Shown piece after piece: positions 42,188 to 50,500 of a stretch of 64,000 bases of DNA (positions within the stretch are counted from its first letter, which is position 1; each line of letters starts with the position of its first letter). Source of the DNA: Actinopolyspora saharensis (GTDB lineage Bacteria; Actinomycetota; Actinomycetes; Mycobacteriales; Pseudonocardiaceae); the NCBI RefSeq assembly GCF_900100925.1, contig NZ_FNKO01000001.1, positions 1,054,001-1,118,000 on the forward strand. Reading direction: 5' to 3'. The notes below the pieces were generated by a model that was given only the letters and a program-made list of their open reading frames with translations, was not told the DNA's origin and did no database searches. A program made the translations under genes and the position numbers.

Positions 42188-44236
42188 TCAGCGCAGGAAG
42201 GCGGCCGGGACACCGCTGTCGACGGGCACGTGCGTTCCCGTCGTGTGCGTCAGGTCGCCACCGACCAGGGCGAACACCGCGGCGGCCACGTTCTCGGGAA
42301 GCACTTCCCGCTTGAGCAGGGTGCGCTGGGCGTAGAACTCGCCGAGCTCGCTTTCCCTGACCCCGTAGTGGGCCGCGCGCTGGGCGCCCCAGCCTCCCGC
42401 GAAGATGCCGGAGCCGCGCACCACCCCGTCGGGGTTGACGCCGTTGACCCGGATGCCGTGCTCACCGAGCTCGGCGGCCAGCAGCCGCACCTGGTGCGCC
42501 TGGTCGGCCTTGGCGGAGCCGTAGGCCACGTTGTTCTGCCCGGCGAACACGGAGTTCTTGCTGGCGACGTAGACGATGTCGCCTCCGCGCCCCTCGAAGG
42601 TCATCACCCGGGCGGCCTCCCTGGACACGAGGAAGGAGCCGCGGGCCATCACGTCGTGCTGGGTGTCCCAGTCGGCGGTGCTGGTCTCCAGCAGCGGTTT
42701 GGAGACGGACAGCCCGGCGTTGTTGACCACCAGGTCGACCCCGCCGAAGGAGAGCGCGGCCGTGCGGAACGCGGCCGATACCTCGTCCTCGTCGGTGAGG
42801 TCGGCGGCGACCGCCACGGCCCTGTCCGAGCCGCCCAGCTCGTCGACGATCTGCCGGGCGGACTCGACGTCGCGGTCGACCACCACGACGCAGGCCCCCT
42901 CGGCGCAGAGCCGGTGCGCGGTGGCCCTGCCGATTCCCGAGGCACCGCCCGTGACGAGGGCGACGCGCGTGGCCAGCGGCTTCGGCGCGGGCATGCGGGC
43001 GAGCTTGGCCTCCTCGAGGCTCCAGTACTCGATCCGGAACTTCTCGGATTCCTCGATCGGCTGGTAACGGGAGACGGACTCCGCGCCGTGCATCACGTTG
43101 ATCGCGTTGACGTAGAACTCGCCCGCCACGCGGGCGGTCTGCTTGTCCTTGCCGAAGGAGAACATCCCCACCCCGGGCACGAGCACGATCGTCGGGTCGG
43201 CTCCGCGCATGGCGGGGGAGTTCTCGTCCGCGTGGCGCTGGTAGTACTCGCGGTAGCGCTGCCGGTAGGCCGAGTGCAGCTCCCGCAGCCGTTCGACGGC
43301 CTCCTCCAGCGGTGCGGTGGGGGGAAGGTCCAGCACCAGGGGGCGCACCTTGGTGCGCAGGAAGTGATCGGGGCACGAGGTGCCCAGGTCGGTCAGCTGC
43401 GGGTGGTTCTCGCCGGCGAGGAACTCCAGCACCGCGTCCCGGTCGTCGTAGTGGCCCACCTGGGGGTTGTCGGTCGAGACCAGCCCGCGGATCACCGGGG
43501 CGAGCGCGGCGGCGCGCTCGTGCCGCTGCTCCGCGGGCAGCGCCGCGTTCGCGCTCACCGGAGGGCCGAAGGGCTCGGGACGGCCGCGTTCGCGCAGGAA
43601 CTGCTCGGCGGTGCGGATGATCCACAGCGAGTTCTCCTGGCACTGCGCGCTCGTCTCGCCCCAGGCGGTGATCCCGTGCCCGCCGAGGACCACTCCGACC
43701 GCGTTCGGGTTCTCCCGGCGCACGGCGGCGATGTCCAGCCCCAGCTGGAATCCCGGCCGCCGCCACGGGACCCACACCACCTTGTCGCCGAAGCACTCCC
43801 GGGTCAACTGCGGCCCGTCCGCGGCCGTGGCCAGGGCGATTCCCGCGTCGGGGTGCAGGTGGTCGACGTGCTCGGCTTCGACGAGCCCGTGCATGGCGGT
43901 GTCGATCGAGGGCGCGGCCCCGCCCTTGCCGTACAGGCAGTGGTCGAGGGCCTCGACCATCTCGTCCTCGCGCTCGACTCCCGGGTACACCTCGGTCAGC
44001 GAGCGCATGCGGTCCAGGCGCAGCACGGCCAGCCCGGACTCCTTGAGCGTGCCGAGATCCCCGCCGGAGCCCTTGACCCACATCAGACGTTCCGGTCGCG
44101 CGGTGACCGGATCGGTTCCGGTGGCCTTGGCGGAGGCGTTGCCGCCCGCGTAGTTGGTGTTGCGCGGGTCGGACCCGAGCTGGTGCGCGCGGTCCAGCAG
44201 CTCGGATACCGCCTGCTCGGGGGTTGGTTCGTTCAT
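42188..44236 (-). CDS. rhaEW: Bifunctional rhamnulose-1-phosphate aldolase / lactaldehyde dehydrogenase
   Basis: A 682-residue two-domain enzyme. The N-terminal class II aldolase/adducin domain (about 1-410) has metal-binding histidines in D-H-L-H-P-D and G-G-H-G-I-T. It cleaves L-rhamnulose-1-phosphate to DHAP and L-lactaldehyde. The C-terminal short-chain dehydrogenase domain has T-G-G-A-S-G-I-G-R, N-N-A-G and Y-G-S-A-K (Y-x-x-x-K), and oxidises lactaldehyde to lactate. This fusion (RhaEW) replaces separate RhaD and AldA in many soil bacteria. ATG at 44236 with AAAGG upstream. Likely operon with rhaB; transcription is probably controlled by the divergent LacI gene. Confidence 0.93.
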   Translation of the reverse strand: MNEPTPEQAVSELLDRAHQLGSDPRNTNYAGGNASAKATGTDPVTARPERLMWVKGSGGDLGTLKESGLAVLRLDRMRSLTEVYPGVEREDEMVEALDHCLYGKGGAAPSIDTAMHGLVEAEHVDHLHPDAGIALATAADGPQLTRECFGDKVVWVPWRRPGFQLGLDIAAVRRENPNAVGVVLGGHGITAWGETSAQCQENSLWIIRTAEQFLRERGRPEPFGPPVSANAALPAEQRHERAAALAPVIRGLVSTDNPQVGHYDDRDAVLEFLAGENHPQLTDLGTSCPDHFLRTKVRPLVLDLPPTAPLEEAVERLRELHSAYRQRYREYYQRHADENSPAMRGADPTIVLVPGVGMFSFGKDKQTARVAGEFYVNAINVMHGAESVSRYQPIEESEKFRIEYWSLEEAKLARMPAPKPLATRVALVTGGASGIGRATAHRLCAEGACVVVVDRDVESARQIVDELGGSDRAVAVAADLTDEDEVSAAFRTAALSFGGVDLVVNNAGLSVSKPLLETSTADWDTQHDVMARGSFLVSREAARVMTFEGRGGDIVYVASKNSVFAGQNNVAYGSAKADQAHQVRLLAAELGEHGIRVNGVNPDGVVRGSGIFAGGWGAQRAAHYGVRESELGEFYAQRTLLKREVLPENVAAAVFALVGGDLTHTTGTHVPVDSGVPAAFLR

Positions 44237-44345
44237 GGGGATGCCTTTCGGTTCCGGGCCGTCTTGTGCTGGGGCTTCGCTGTCGGTTCTGTGAGCGAGG
44301 GGTGCTCGTCGGTGCTGCTGCGCTTCCCGGACGGAGAACTCCGGG

Positions 44346-44609
44346 TCACGTGTTCCGCGCCGCTCGCGCTGCGCGCGAGCACGCGGTGGCGGGCCTCGCC
44401 GGTGTCCGGGGGACCGGCGAGGCCGCCTGCGGTGGGGTCGTGGGGGCGTGCTCCCGCGTGTTGCGCGCCGAGCGGAGCACGGCCGGGTTCCCGGTTTCGG
44501 TGTCGTGGTGCCGGTCGCGCACGAACGCGGCTCCGAAGTCCTGACCGATGCCGCCTCCCCGGGACGAGGGACTGCTGGGGATCGCCTGGACGGCGTCTTC
44601 GTTCGGCAT
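44346..44609 (-). CDS. Possible 87-residue small protein (doubtful)
   Basis: ATG 44609 has GGAG about 9 nt upstream, and third codon positions are strongly GC-biased, as in real genes here. The product (M-P-N-E-D-A-V-Q-A-I start, Arg/Pro/Ala-rich end) is unlike anything recognised, and its 3' part coincides with strong hairpins. GC-rich DNA often gives such frames by chance. Low confidence. Confidence 0.15.
   Translation of the reverse strand: MPNEDAVQAIPSSPSSRGGGIGQDFGAAFVRDRHHDTETGNPAVLRSARNTREHAPTTPPQAASPVPRTPARPATACSRAARAARNT
44362..44424. other. Two adjacent hairpins in the rhaEW-lacI intergenic region
   Basis: GCTCGCGC/GCGCGAGC (44362-44380, loop TGC) and GGCCTCGCCGGT/ACCGGCGAGGCC (44392-44424, 9-nt loop). 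They lie 126-188 nt upstream of rhaEW, where no gene ends, so they may be leader structures. The rest of 44237-44685 shows no confident gene. Confidence 0.5.
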
Positions 44610-44685
44610 TGCCTGGGGCTCCGTTGCGGGGCGTGCGCGCTGTCGGACACGACGGCCACCGGCTTGCAGGGGACCGGCGAGTCGT

Positions 44686-44697
44686 TGAAACGTTTTA
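44686..44697. promoter_or_regulatory. LacI-type operator TGAAACGTTTTA
   Basis: Matches the perfect site before GH106 at 11 of 12 bases. It lies 45 nt upstream of the LacI gene, just before a possible -10 TAAGAT (44711-44716), and within the region shared with divergent rhaEW. Confidence 0.65.
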
Positions 44698-44742
44698 TTT
44701 CCCGGAAGGATAAGATGGGGGTGTATCCGAGTCAAGGGAGGC

Positions 44743-45789
44743 GTGGTGCCAGCCGGGGGAAGCAGTCGCAACGCGGGAGAGGTCAGCATCAAGGACGTCG
44801 CCCACCGGGCCGGCGTGTCGATCGGGACCGTCTCCAACGCGCTGAACCGTCCCGATCGGGTCTCGGCCGACACCCGATCCCGGGTTCGCGCGGTCATCGA
44901 CGAACTCGGTTACGTGCGCAGCGAGTCGGCCAGACAACTTCGCTCGGGCAACAGCCGCATGGTCGCGCTGCTGGTGCTCGACATGGGCAATCCGTTCTTC
45001 GTGGACCTGTCCCGCGGGGCCGAGCGCGCCGCGCGCAACCACGGGCTCGGGGTGATGCTGTGCCACAGCGCTCAGGATCCCGAGGCCGAATCGCTGTATC
45101 TGTCCATGTTCGCCGAACAGCGAGTGCACGGGGTGCTGGTCACTCCCGCGGAGACCTCGGGCGAGAACCTGCTGTCCTTCCGGCGGCACGGGATCCCGTA
45201 CGTGTTCGTCGACCGGGTGGTCGACAGCGACGACGCCTGTTCCGTGTCGGTGGACGACGTGGCCGGCGGTGAGCTGGCGATGCGGCACCTGCTGGAGAAC
45301 GGCCACGAGCACGTGGCCCACGTCAGCGGTCCTCCCGAGCTGGCGCAGTGCGCGGACAGGCTCGTCGGGGCGCGGCGGGCCGTCGCGGAGGCGGGGCTTC
45401 CCCCCGAGGCGATGACGGTGCTGGACACGGGGCGGTTGGACGTCCAGGCCGGACGGGACGCGGGAGCGCGGTTGCTGGGACTGCGTCCGCGCCCCACCGC
45501 GGTGTTCTGCGCCAACGACCTGCTGGCGCTGGGGCTGCTGCAGGCCACGTTCGACGCCGGGGTCCGGGTGCCCGAGGACCTGGCCCTGATCGGGTACGAC
45601 GACATCGAGTTCGCCGAGGCCGCGGCCGTCCCGCTGACCTCGGTGCGGCAGCCCGCGGCGCGAATGGGTGCCACCGCCACCGAGCTGTTGCTGCGCGAGA
45701 CGGAGGGCGAACCGGGGCACGAGCACGAGAGCGTGGTCTACAGCCCGGAGCTCATCGTTCGGCGGTCCACACTGCACCGACGGGACTGA
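44743..45789 (+). CDS. LacI-family regulator of the rhamnose genes
   Basis: A 348-residue repressor. The DNA-binding domain is at about residues 15-40 (V-S-I-K-D-V-A-H-R-A-G-V, then recognition helix S-I-G-T-V-S-N-A-L-N). A periplasmic-binding-protein-like sugar domain follows (V-A-L-L-V-L-D-M-G-N-P-F-F). The GTG start at 44743 is preceded by GGGAGG. It diverges from rhaEW-rhaB. Sites TGAAACGTTTTA in its own leader, the mirror copy before the lyase gene and the perfect version before GH106 make it the best candidate for a rhamnose-responsive repressor of all three. Confidence 0.88.
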   Translation: MVPAGGSSRNAGEVSIKDVAHRAGVSIGTVSNALNRPDRVSADTRSRVRAVIDELGYVRSESARQLRSGNSRMVALLVLDMGNPFFVDLSRGAERAARNHGLGVMLCHSAQDPEAESLYLSMFAEQRVHGVLVTPAETSGENLLSFRRHGIPYVFVDRVVDSDDACSVSVDDVAGGELAMRHLLENGHEHVAHVSGPPELAQCADRLVGARRAVAEAGLPPEAMTVLDTGRLDVQAGRDAGARLLGLRPRPTAVFCANDLLALGLLQATFDAGVRVPEDLALIGYDDIEFAEAAAVPLTSVRQPAARMGATATELLLRETEGEPGHEHESVVYSPELIVRRSTLHRRD

Positions 45790-45824
45790 GTTCTCCGCCG
45801 CTGCCGCCGCGGGTTCGCCCCGCG

Positions 45825-45843
45825 ACCCCCTTCCTCCGGGGGT
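45825..45843 (+). terminator. Short hairpin after the LacI gene
   Basis: ACCCCC/GGGGGT (6 bp, 7-nt loop), 35 nt past the stop; modest strength. Confidence 0.4.
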
Positions 45844-46035
45844 GTCGTCCTCCGGGGGCGGCCCGGTGGAGGGGAGCTCCGGGTCGCGGTGGCGGAACCC
45901 GTCTGAGGGGGCGTTATCGGTGGCGGCGCTTCCGGTGTCGCTCCGCCGCCGGGAGGTGGGGCGGGCGGGTGCTCTTCGCGCGTTGTGGCCGCGGGTGTTG
46001 ACTGGGCCACACTTCGGATCTACGGTCTCGGTTCA

Positions 46036-46047
46036 TAAAACGTTTCA
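46036..46047. promoter_or_regulatory. LacI-type operator TAAAACGTTTCA
   Basis: Exact reverse complement of the site at 44686. TTGAAT directly follows as a possible -35 on the plus strand, echoing the GH106 layout (operator then TTGATC). It is 534 nt upstream of the lyase start. Confidence 0.65.
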
Positions 46048-46580
46048 TTGAATCGGTTTCACGAAGGCCGTGACGGTTCTTCGTGCCGATTTCTCCCCCG
46101 TGCTCGTTCGGTCGGGGGAAAACGGGATCGGAGAGGGCGCAGCATGACGTCGTCCGAGTCGCAGGTGACGAAGCGTTCGCGAGCAGCCGTTTCCGGGCGC
46201 TTCCGCGGGGAAGCGCCCGGCACTTCCCTCCTCGGCAGCGCGGCCGCGGGCTCTCGCGTGGTGGGGCCGGTGGGGCCGACTCCGCGGGAATTCGGCCGCG
46301 GGCGGCGTTGCCCACGTGATCGGGGCGTTCGGGACGGTGCCGGCTGCGTTCCCGGTCCTGCGGTCGCGCGGACGGCCGGTCCCGGAATTTTCGAACGCAT
46401 TCTGCCCGAAGAACCAGAGGACTCCGCGTGCGGAGCGGAAGTGCTTTCCCCGCCCGGGTGTATCCGGTTGCCGGTTTCGGCGGGTCTTCCGCCCGTTCCG
46501 AACCGCAGAACCGGAAATGAGCACGTCCGGCTGGAAAAAGCCGCGACGGTATTCGACGAGTCACTGTCCGGAGGCCACCC
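46048..46580. other. 530-nt leader region of the lyase gene, no confident gene
   Basis: A plus frame from ATG 46144 to 46590 has a ribosome-binding-like GAGAGGG but an unrecognised product and mixed codon use, so it is not called. The region may be a long untranslated leader or contain a degenerate gene. Confidence 0.35.
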
Positions 46581-49325
46581 ATGCCCTTGAATCCATCGTT
46601 CGGTCGTCGTGGTTTTCTGGCCGGGGCCAGTGCCGCGGCAGCGGTCACTTTCCTCGGCAACGAAGTCGCCGCGGCAGCCCCGGCCGCGGGGGAGACCGCG
46701 AAACCGGAGAGGACGGAACTGCACTGGCTGGAGGGGACTCCGGCCGCCCCGGCCGCTGCCACGTGGGGGGTGCCGTGGCCGCGGGGAGCGGTTTCCGCGG
46801 ACACCTCGTTCGCCCTGGCCGGCAAGGACGGTGCGGCGGTTCCCCTGCAGTCCTGGCCGCTGGCCTACTGGCCGGACGGGACGCTGAAGTGGAGCGGTCA
46901 CGCGATGGCAGCCGGCGCCCCGGCGGATTCCTATCACCTGACCGAGGGAAAACCGGCCGAGCCGGAGAACGCGGTCGGCGTTTCCGAGGAGTCCGGTCGG
47001 ATCAGGCTGAGCAACGGGATCGTGGACGTCGCCCTGGCCCGGGGCGGTACCGAGGTGATCGGTTCGGTCGGGCGCGACGGTCGCGCGACCGCGAGCACGG
47101 GAAGACTGGTGCTGCTGACCCAGGACCAGCCGGACGGGGAGGACGCCGAACCCCGGCGGTTCGAGTGGTCGGGGGTGGTGGAAAGCGCCGAGGTCGAGCA
47201 GCGCGGCCCGGTGCGGGCCGTGGTCAAGCTCTCCGGGCGGTACAAGCAGGACCACGGCAAGCGGCGCGGTGCGGGCGGCAGGGGGATCCTGCCCTGGACG
47301 CTGCGGGTGTACCTGTCCGCGGGGGACGAGTCCGTGGGTCTGGTGCACAACTTCGTCTGGGACGCCGACGTCGACAAGGACCACGTGCGCGGGCTGGGAC
47401 TGCGCCTGTCGGTGCCCATGGCCGACGAGGCCCACAACCGCCACGTGCGCTTCGGCACCGATTCCGGGGGCGTGTGGTCGGAACCGGTTCGGGTGCTGAC
47501 CGGCCTCCGGCGAGATCCGGGTGAGGAGGTCCGCAACGCGCAGTACGCGGGAACGCGCACTCCCGATCCGCAGGAGTGGTCCGCGGAGGTGCGCGAGGGC
47601 TACCAGGAGTTGGCGCTGTGGAACGACTTCGTGCTGTTCCAGGAGTCCTCCGAGCACTTCTCGGTCCGCAAGCGCACTTCCTCCGCGGCGAGCTGGCTCA
47701 AGAACGCAGGCCGGGGCTCCCGGGCCGCCGGGTTCGGTTACTTCGGCGGTGTCAGCGGAGGACTCGGCGTGGGGCTGCAGGACTTCTGGCGGCGCTTCCC
47801 GCGGTCGCTCGACATCAGCGGTGCCGCGACCGATTCCGCGACGGTGACGCTGTGGTCGTACTCCCCGCACGCCGAGGCCATGGATCTGCGGCACTACGAC
47901 ACCGAGGCGCACGGGCTCGGCCTGGCCTACGAGGACGTGCAGGAGGGGTTCAGCACCCCGGAGGGCATCGCGCGGTCCACCGAGATGCGGTTGTGGACGT
48001 TGCCCGCCACGCCGACGCGGAAGCGCGTGGCCGAGCTGTCCGCGGAGGTGGACGCGCCCGCGCAGCTGGTCGCGCAGCCCTCCCGGTACCACGGTGCGGG
48101 GGTGTTCGGCAGGTGGAGCCTGCCGGATCGCAGCACGTCGGGGCGGGCCGAGCTGGAGCGCTCCATCGAACGGGACATCGAGTTCTACAAGGGCCAGATC
48201 GACCAGCGGGAGTGGTACGGCTTCTGGGACTACGGCGACGTCATGCACACCTACGACTCGGACCGCCACGAGTGGCGCTACGACGTGGGTGGCTACGCCT
48301 GGGACAACGGTGAGCTCGGCACCGACGCGATGCTCTGGTACGTCTTCCTGCGCTCCGGGGACCCGACCGCCTTCCGGATGGCGCGGGCGATGACGCAGCA
48401 CCTCAGCGAGGTCGACACCCACCACAGCGGGCGCTTCGCCGGTCTGGGGGCCCGGCACAACGTCTCGCACTGGGGAGGCGGGGCCAAGGAGGCGCGCGTC
48501 TCCGAGTCGTTCACCAAGCGCTTCTGCTACTACCTCACCGCCGACGAGACCCTCGGCGACCTGATGCGCTCCTCGCTGAAGGCCGACGAGACCATGGTGC
48601 GGGTGCCGCCGCTGCGCAACGCGCTGCCCCCGCAGGACGAGGTTCCCACCAGGTTGCGCATCGGCCCCGACTGGTACGCGCTGGTCAGCAACTGGCTGAC
48701 CGAGTGGGAACGCACGGGCGACACGCGCTGGCGGGACCGGATCGTCACGGGGATGCGCGACATCGCCGGTTTCCCGGCCGGGTTGTTCACCGGGGAGGCC
48801 GGTGGCGCGGTCGGTTTCGACCCGGACAGCGCCCATCTGACCAATCTCGACAAGGGCGACTACGAGGGCGGCTACAACCTGTCGATGGCCTTCTGCGGGG
48901 AGCAGATCCTCTGGGAGACGCTCGAGCTGGTCGACGTGCCCGAGTTCCGCCGGACCTTCCTGGACTTCGCGCGGTACGCGCAGGCCCCGTCGGAGGAGAA
49001 GATCGACCGGTTCGGCTTCGACTTCGACCCGGGGCTGTTCGCCACCATCTACTCGCGGGTGACCGCCTGGGCGGGTGAGCAGCTCGACGATCCCGGGTTG
49101 CGGCGGCGCGGTTGGGAGAAGTTCACTTCGGACCCCAACGGTCGTCCGTGGCCGGACCCGGTTCGGGTCGACGGCGCGGCGGTGGCCACTCCGGTGGACG
49201 AGATCCCCGTGGACCGCTCCAGCAACCAGTCCGGTGACTTCGTCACCTGCGGGACCAACGATGCCGCGCAGCGCACGCTGGCCATCGTGTCGCTGCTGGC
49301 GATAGCCCCGGACGAGGCTCCCTGA
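46581..49325 (+). CDS. Secreted exo-rhamnogalacturonan lyase (PL26/YetA-like)
   Basis: A 914-residue protein. A Tat signal (F-G-R-R-G-F-L-A-G at residues 7-15, hydrophobic core to about 33) precedes a beta-rich N-terminal barrel domain and a large alpha/alpha-barrel region with Y-D-V-G-G-Y-A-W-D-N and H-N-V-S-H-W-G-G-G. This order matches the PcRGLX/YetA-like proteins whose characterised fungal member is an exo-acting rhamnogalacturonan lyase. It would release unsaturated galacturonosyl-rhamnose from rhamnogalacturonan I outside the cell. GGAGG lies 6 nt before the ATG. Neighbouring rhamnose genes and the shared LacI site support this substrate. Confidence 0.85.
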   Translation: MPLNPSFGRRGFLAGASAAAAVTFLGNEVAAAAPAAGETAKPERTELHWLEGTPAAPAAATWGVPWPRGAVSADTSFALAGKDGAAVPLQSWPLAYWPDGTLKWSGHAMAAGAPADSYHLTEGKPAEPENAVGVSEESGRIRLSNGIVDVALARGGTEVIGSVGRDGRATASTGRLVLLTQDQPDGEDAEPRRFEWSGVVESAEVEQRGPVRAVVKLSGRYKQDHGKRRGAGGRGILPWTLRVYLSAGDESVGLVHNFVWDADVDKDHVRGLGLRLSVPMADEAHNRHVRFGTDSGGVWSEPVRVLTGLRRDPGEEVRNAQYAGTRTPDPQEWSAEVREGYQELALWNDFVLFQESSEHFSVRKRTSSAASWLKNAGRGSRAAGFGYFGGVSGGLGVGLQDFWRRFPRSLDISGAATDSATVTLWSYSPHAEAMDLRHYDTEAHGLGLAYEDVQEGFSTPEGIARSTEMRLWTLPATPTRKRVAELSAEVDAPAQLVAQPSRYHGAGVFGRWSLPDRSTSGRAELERSIERDIEFYKGQIDQREWYGFWDYGDVMHTYDSDRHEWRYDVGGYAWDNGELGTDAMLWYVFLRSGDPTAFRMARAMTQHLSEVDTHHSGRFAGLGARHNVSHWGGGAKEARVSESFTKRFCYYLTADETLGDLMRSSLKADETMVRVPPLRNALPPQDEVPTRLRIGPDWYALVSNWLTEWERTGDTRWRDRIVTGMRDIAGFPAGLFTGEAGGAVGFDPDSAHLTNLDKGDYEGGYNLSMAFCGEQILWETLELVDVPEFRRTFLDFARYAQAPSEEKIDRFGFDFDPGLFATIYSRVTAWAGEQLDDPGLRRRGWEKFTSDPNGRPWPDPVRVDGAAVATPVDEIPVDRSSNQSGDFVTCGTNDAAQRTLAIVSLLAIAPDEAP

Positions 49326-49372
49326 CGGTCTGCCGCCGACCGAGGAGACCTGCGAGGCGCGGTCCGGCGACG

Positions 49373-49411
49373 AGAGGGCGGGCGGGGACGGTCGGTCCCC
49401 GCCCGCCCTCT
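49373..49411. terminator. 17-bp hairpin between convergent genes
   Basis: AGAGGGCGGGCGGGGAC pairs perfectly with its complement around GGTCG, 48 nt past the lyase stop and 51 nt from the glycerate kinase stop. Confidence 0.8.
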
Positions 49412-49439
49412 GCTCGGGTCCGGATCGGTCGTCGGACTC

Positions 49440-49477
49440 GGATCAGTCGCGCCTCCGGGGATCAGTCGCGCCTCCGG
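49440..49477. repeat. Perfect 19-bp tandem duplication at the glxK stop
   Basis: GGATCAGTCGCGCCTCCGG occurs twice back to back (49440-49458, 49459-49477). The second copy carries the final codons R-R-D and the stop of the kinase gene; the first repeats the same end outside the gene. Confidence 0.9.
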
Positions 49478-50472
49478 TGGGCCAGGTGCTCGGCGAGGCT
49501 CTGCCGGACGCACTCGGTGGTGTTGGAAAAGGACTCGGCCCTGCCGAACTCCGCCGACAGGTCCCGGACCTCGATCCGCCCGCTCGCCGCGGGGTCCGCC
49601 GTTCCCACCACGGCGAGCACGTCCACGCCGCGCTCTTCGGCCGCGCGGGTGACCCCGCCGACCACCTTGCCGGTGAAGGACTCCGGGTCGAGCTTGCCCT
49701 CCCCGGTGACCACCAGATCGGCGGAGTCCAGGGCGGTGCCCAGCCCGAGCTCCTCGGCGATGGTCCCGAAACCGGACACCGGACGGGCGCCCAGCGCGGC
49801 GAGTCCACCGGCCAGTCCACCGGCCGCCCCGCTGCCGGCGAGGCCGGTCACGTCGACGCCGAAGCGGTCCCGGTAGTGCGCGGCGAGCCGCTCCAGCCGT
49901 TCGGTCAGCCGGGCACGCTGGAGCGCGTTCGCACCCTTCTGGGGGCCGAACACCGCGGCGGCCTCGGTGAAAACGGTGTCCACATCGCAGCACAGGAGCA
50001 CTTCGGGGTGGCCCGCTCGTCCGTCGAGCGGGGCGAAGTCCTCCAGCGCCTCGACGGCGCCGAGCCCCCCGTCCGTGGTGGCGGAACCACCCAGGCCGAC
50101 CAGGACCCGGCCGGCCCCGGCCCGCAGGGCCGCGGCGATCAGCTCGCCCGTTCCCCGGGTGGTGGCCTCCTCCGGAGCGTTGTGCTCGGGGCCTCCGGCC
50201 AGCGCCAGCCCCGAGGCGGTGGCCATCTCGACCACGGCGCGACCGTCGGTGGTCAACCGCCATCCCGCCGCCACGTTCCCGTGGAGCGGTCCGGTGACCG
50301 TGGTTCGGCGGTTCGCCCCGCCGAACGCCTCCAGCGTGCCCTCCCCGCCGTCGGCCATCGGCAGCTCGACGCACTCCGCGCCGCGCGCGGTGGCCGCGCT
50401 CGCGACAGCGGCGGCGACATCACGGGCACTCGCCGAGCCGCGGAACTTGTCCGGGGCGGCCACTACGCGCAT
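49462..50472 (-). CDS. glxK: Glycerate 2-kinase (GlxK/GarK family)
   Basis: A 336-residue type I glycerate kinase. It shows the N-terminal A-P-D-K-F-R-G-S-A-S-A substrate loop, A-D-G-G-E-G-T, G-L-G-G-S-A-T-T-D-G-G-L-G, and the C-terminal V-T-G-E-G-K-L-D-x-x-S-F-T-G-K-V motif. It converts D-glycerate to 2-phosphoglycerate for glycolysis. GGGAGGG precedes the ATG. It starts 28 nt after the isomerase gene in the DUF993 operon, suggesting that glycerate is the end product of that pathway. A 19-bp duplication spans its stop. Confidence 0.93.
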   Translation of the reverse strand: MRVVAAPDKFRGSASARDVAAAVASAATARGAECVELPMADGGEGTLEAFGGANRRTTVTGPLHGNVAAGWRLTTDGRAVVEMATASGLALAGGPEHNAPEEATTRGTGELIAAALRAGAGRVLVGLGGSATTDGGLGAVEALEDFAPLDGRAGHPEVLLCCDVDTVFTEAAAVFGPQKGANALQRARLTERLERLAAHYRDRFGVDVTGLAGSGAAGGLAGGLAALGARPVSGFGTIAEELGLGTALDSADLVVTGEGKLDPESFTGKVVGGVTRAAEERGVDVLAVVGTADPAASGRIEVRDLSAEFGRAESFSNTTECVRQSLAEHLAHRRRD

Positions 50473-50500
50473 CCGTGCTTCCCTCCCGGGAGTGTCGGGG

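Noticed and set aside
46144..46590. Plus-strand frame M-T-S-S-E-S-Q-V before the lyase gene
   Set aside because: Has a plausible ribosome-binding site but an unrecognised product, mixed third-position GC and an overlap with the well-supported lyase start. Kept as an open question only.
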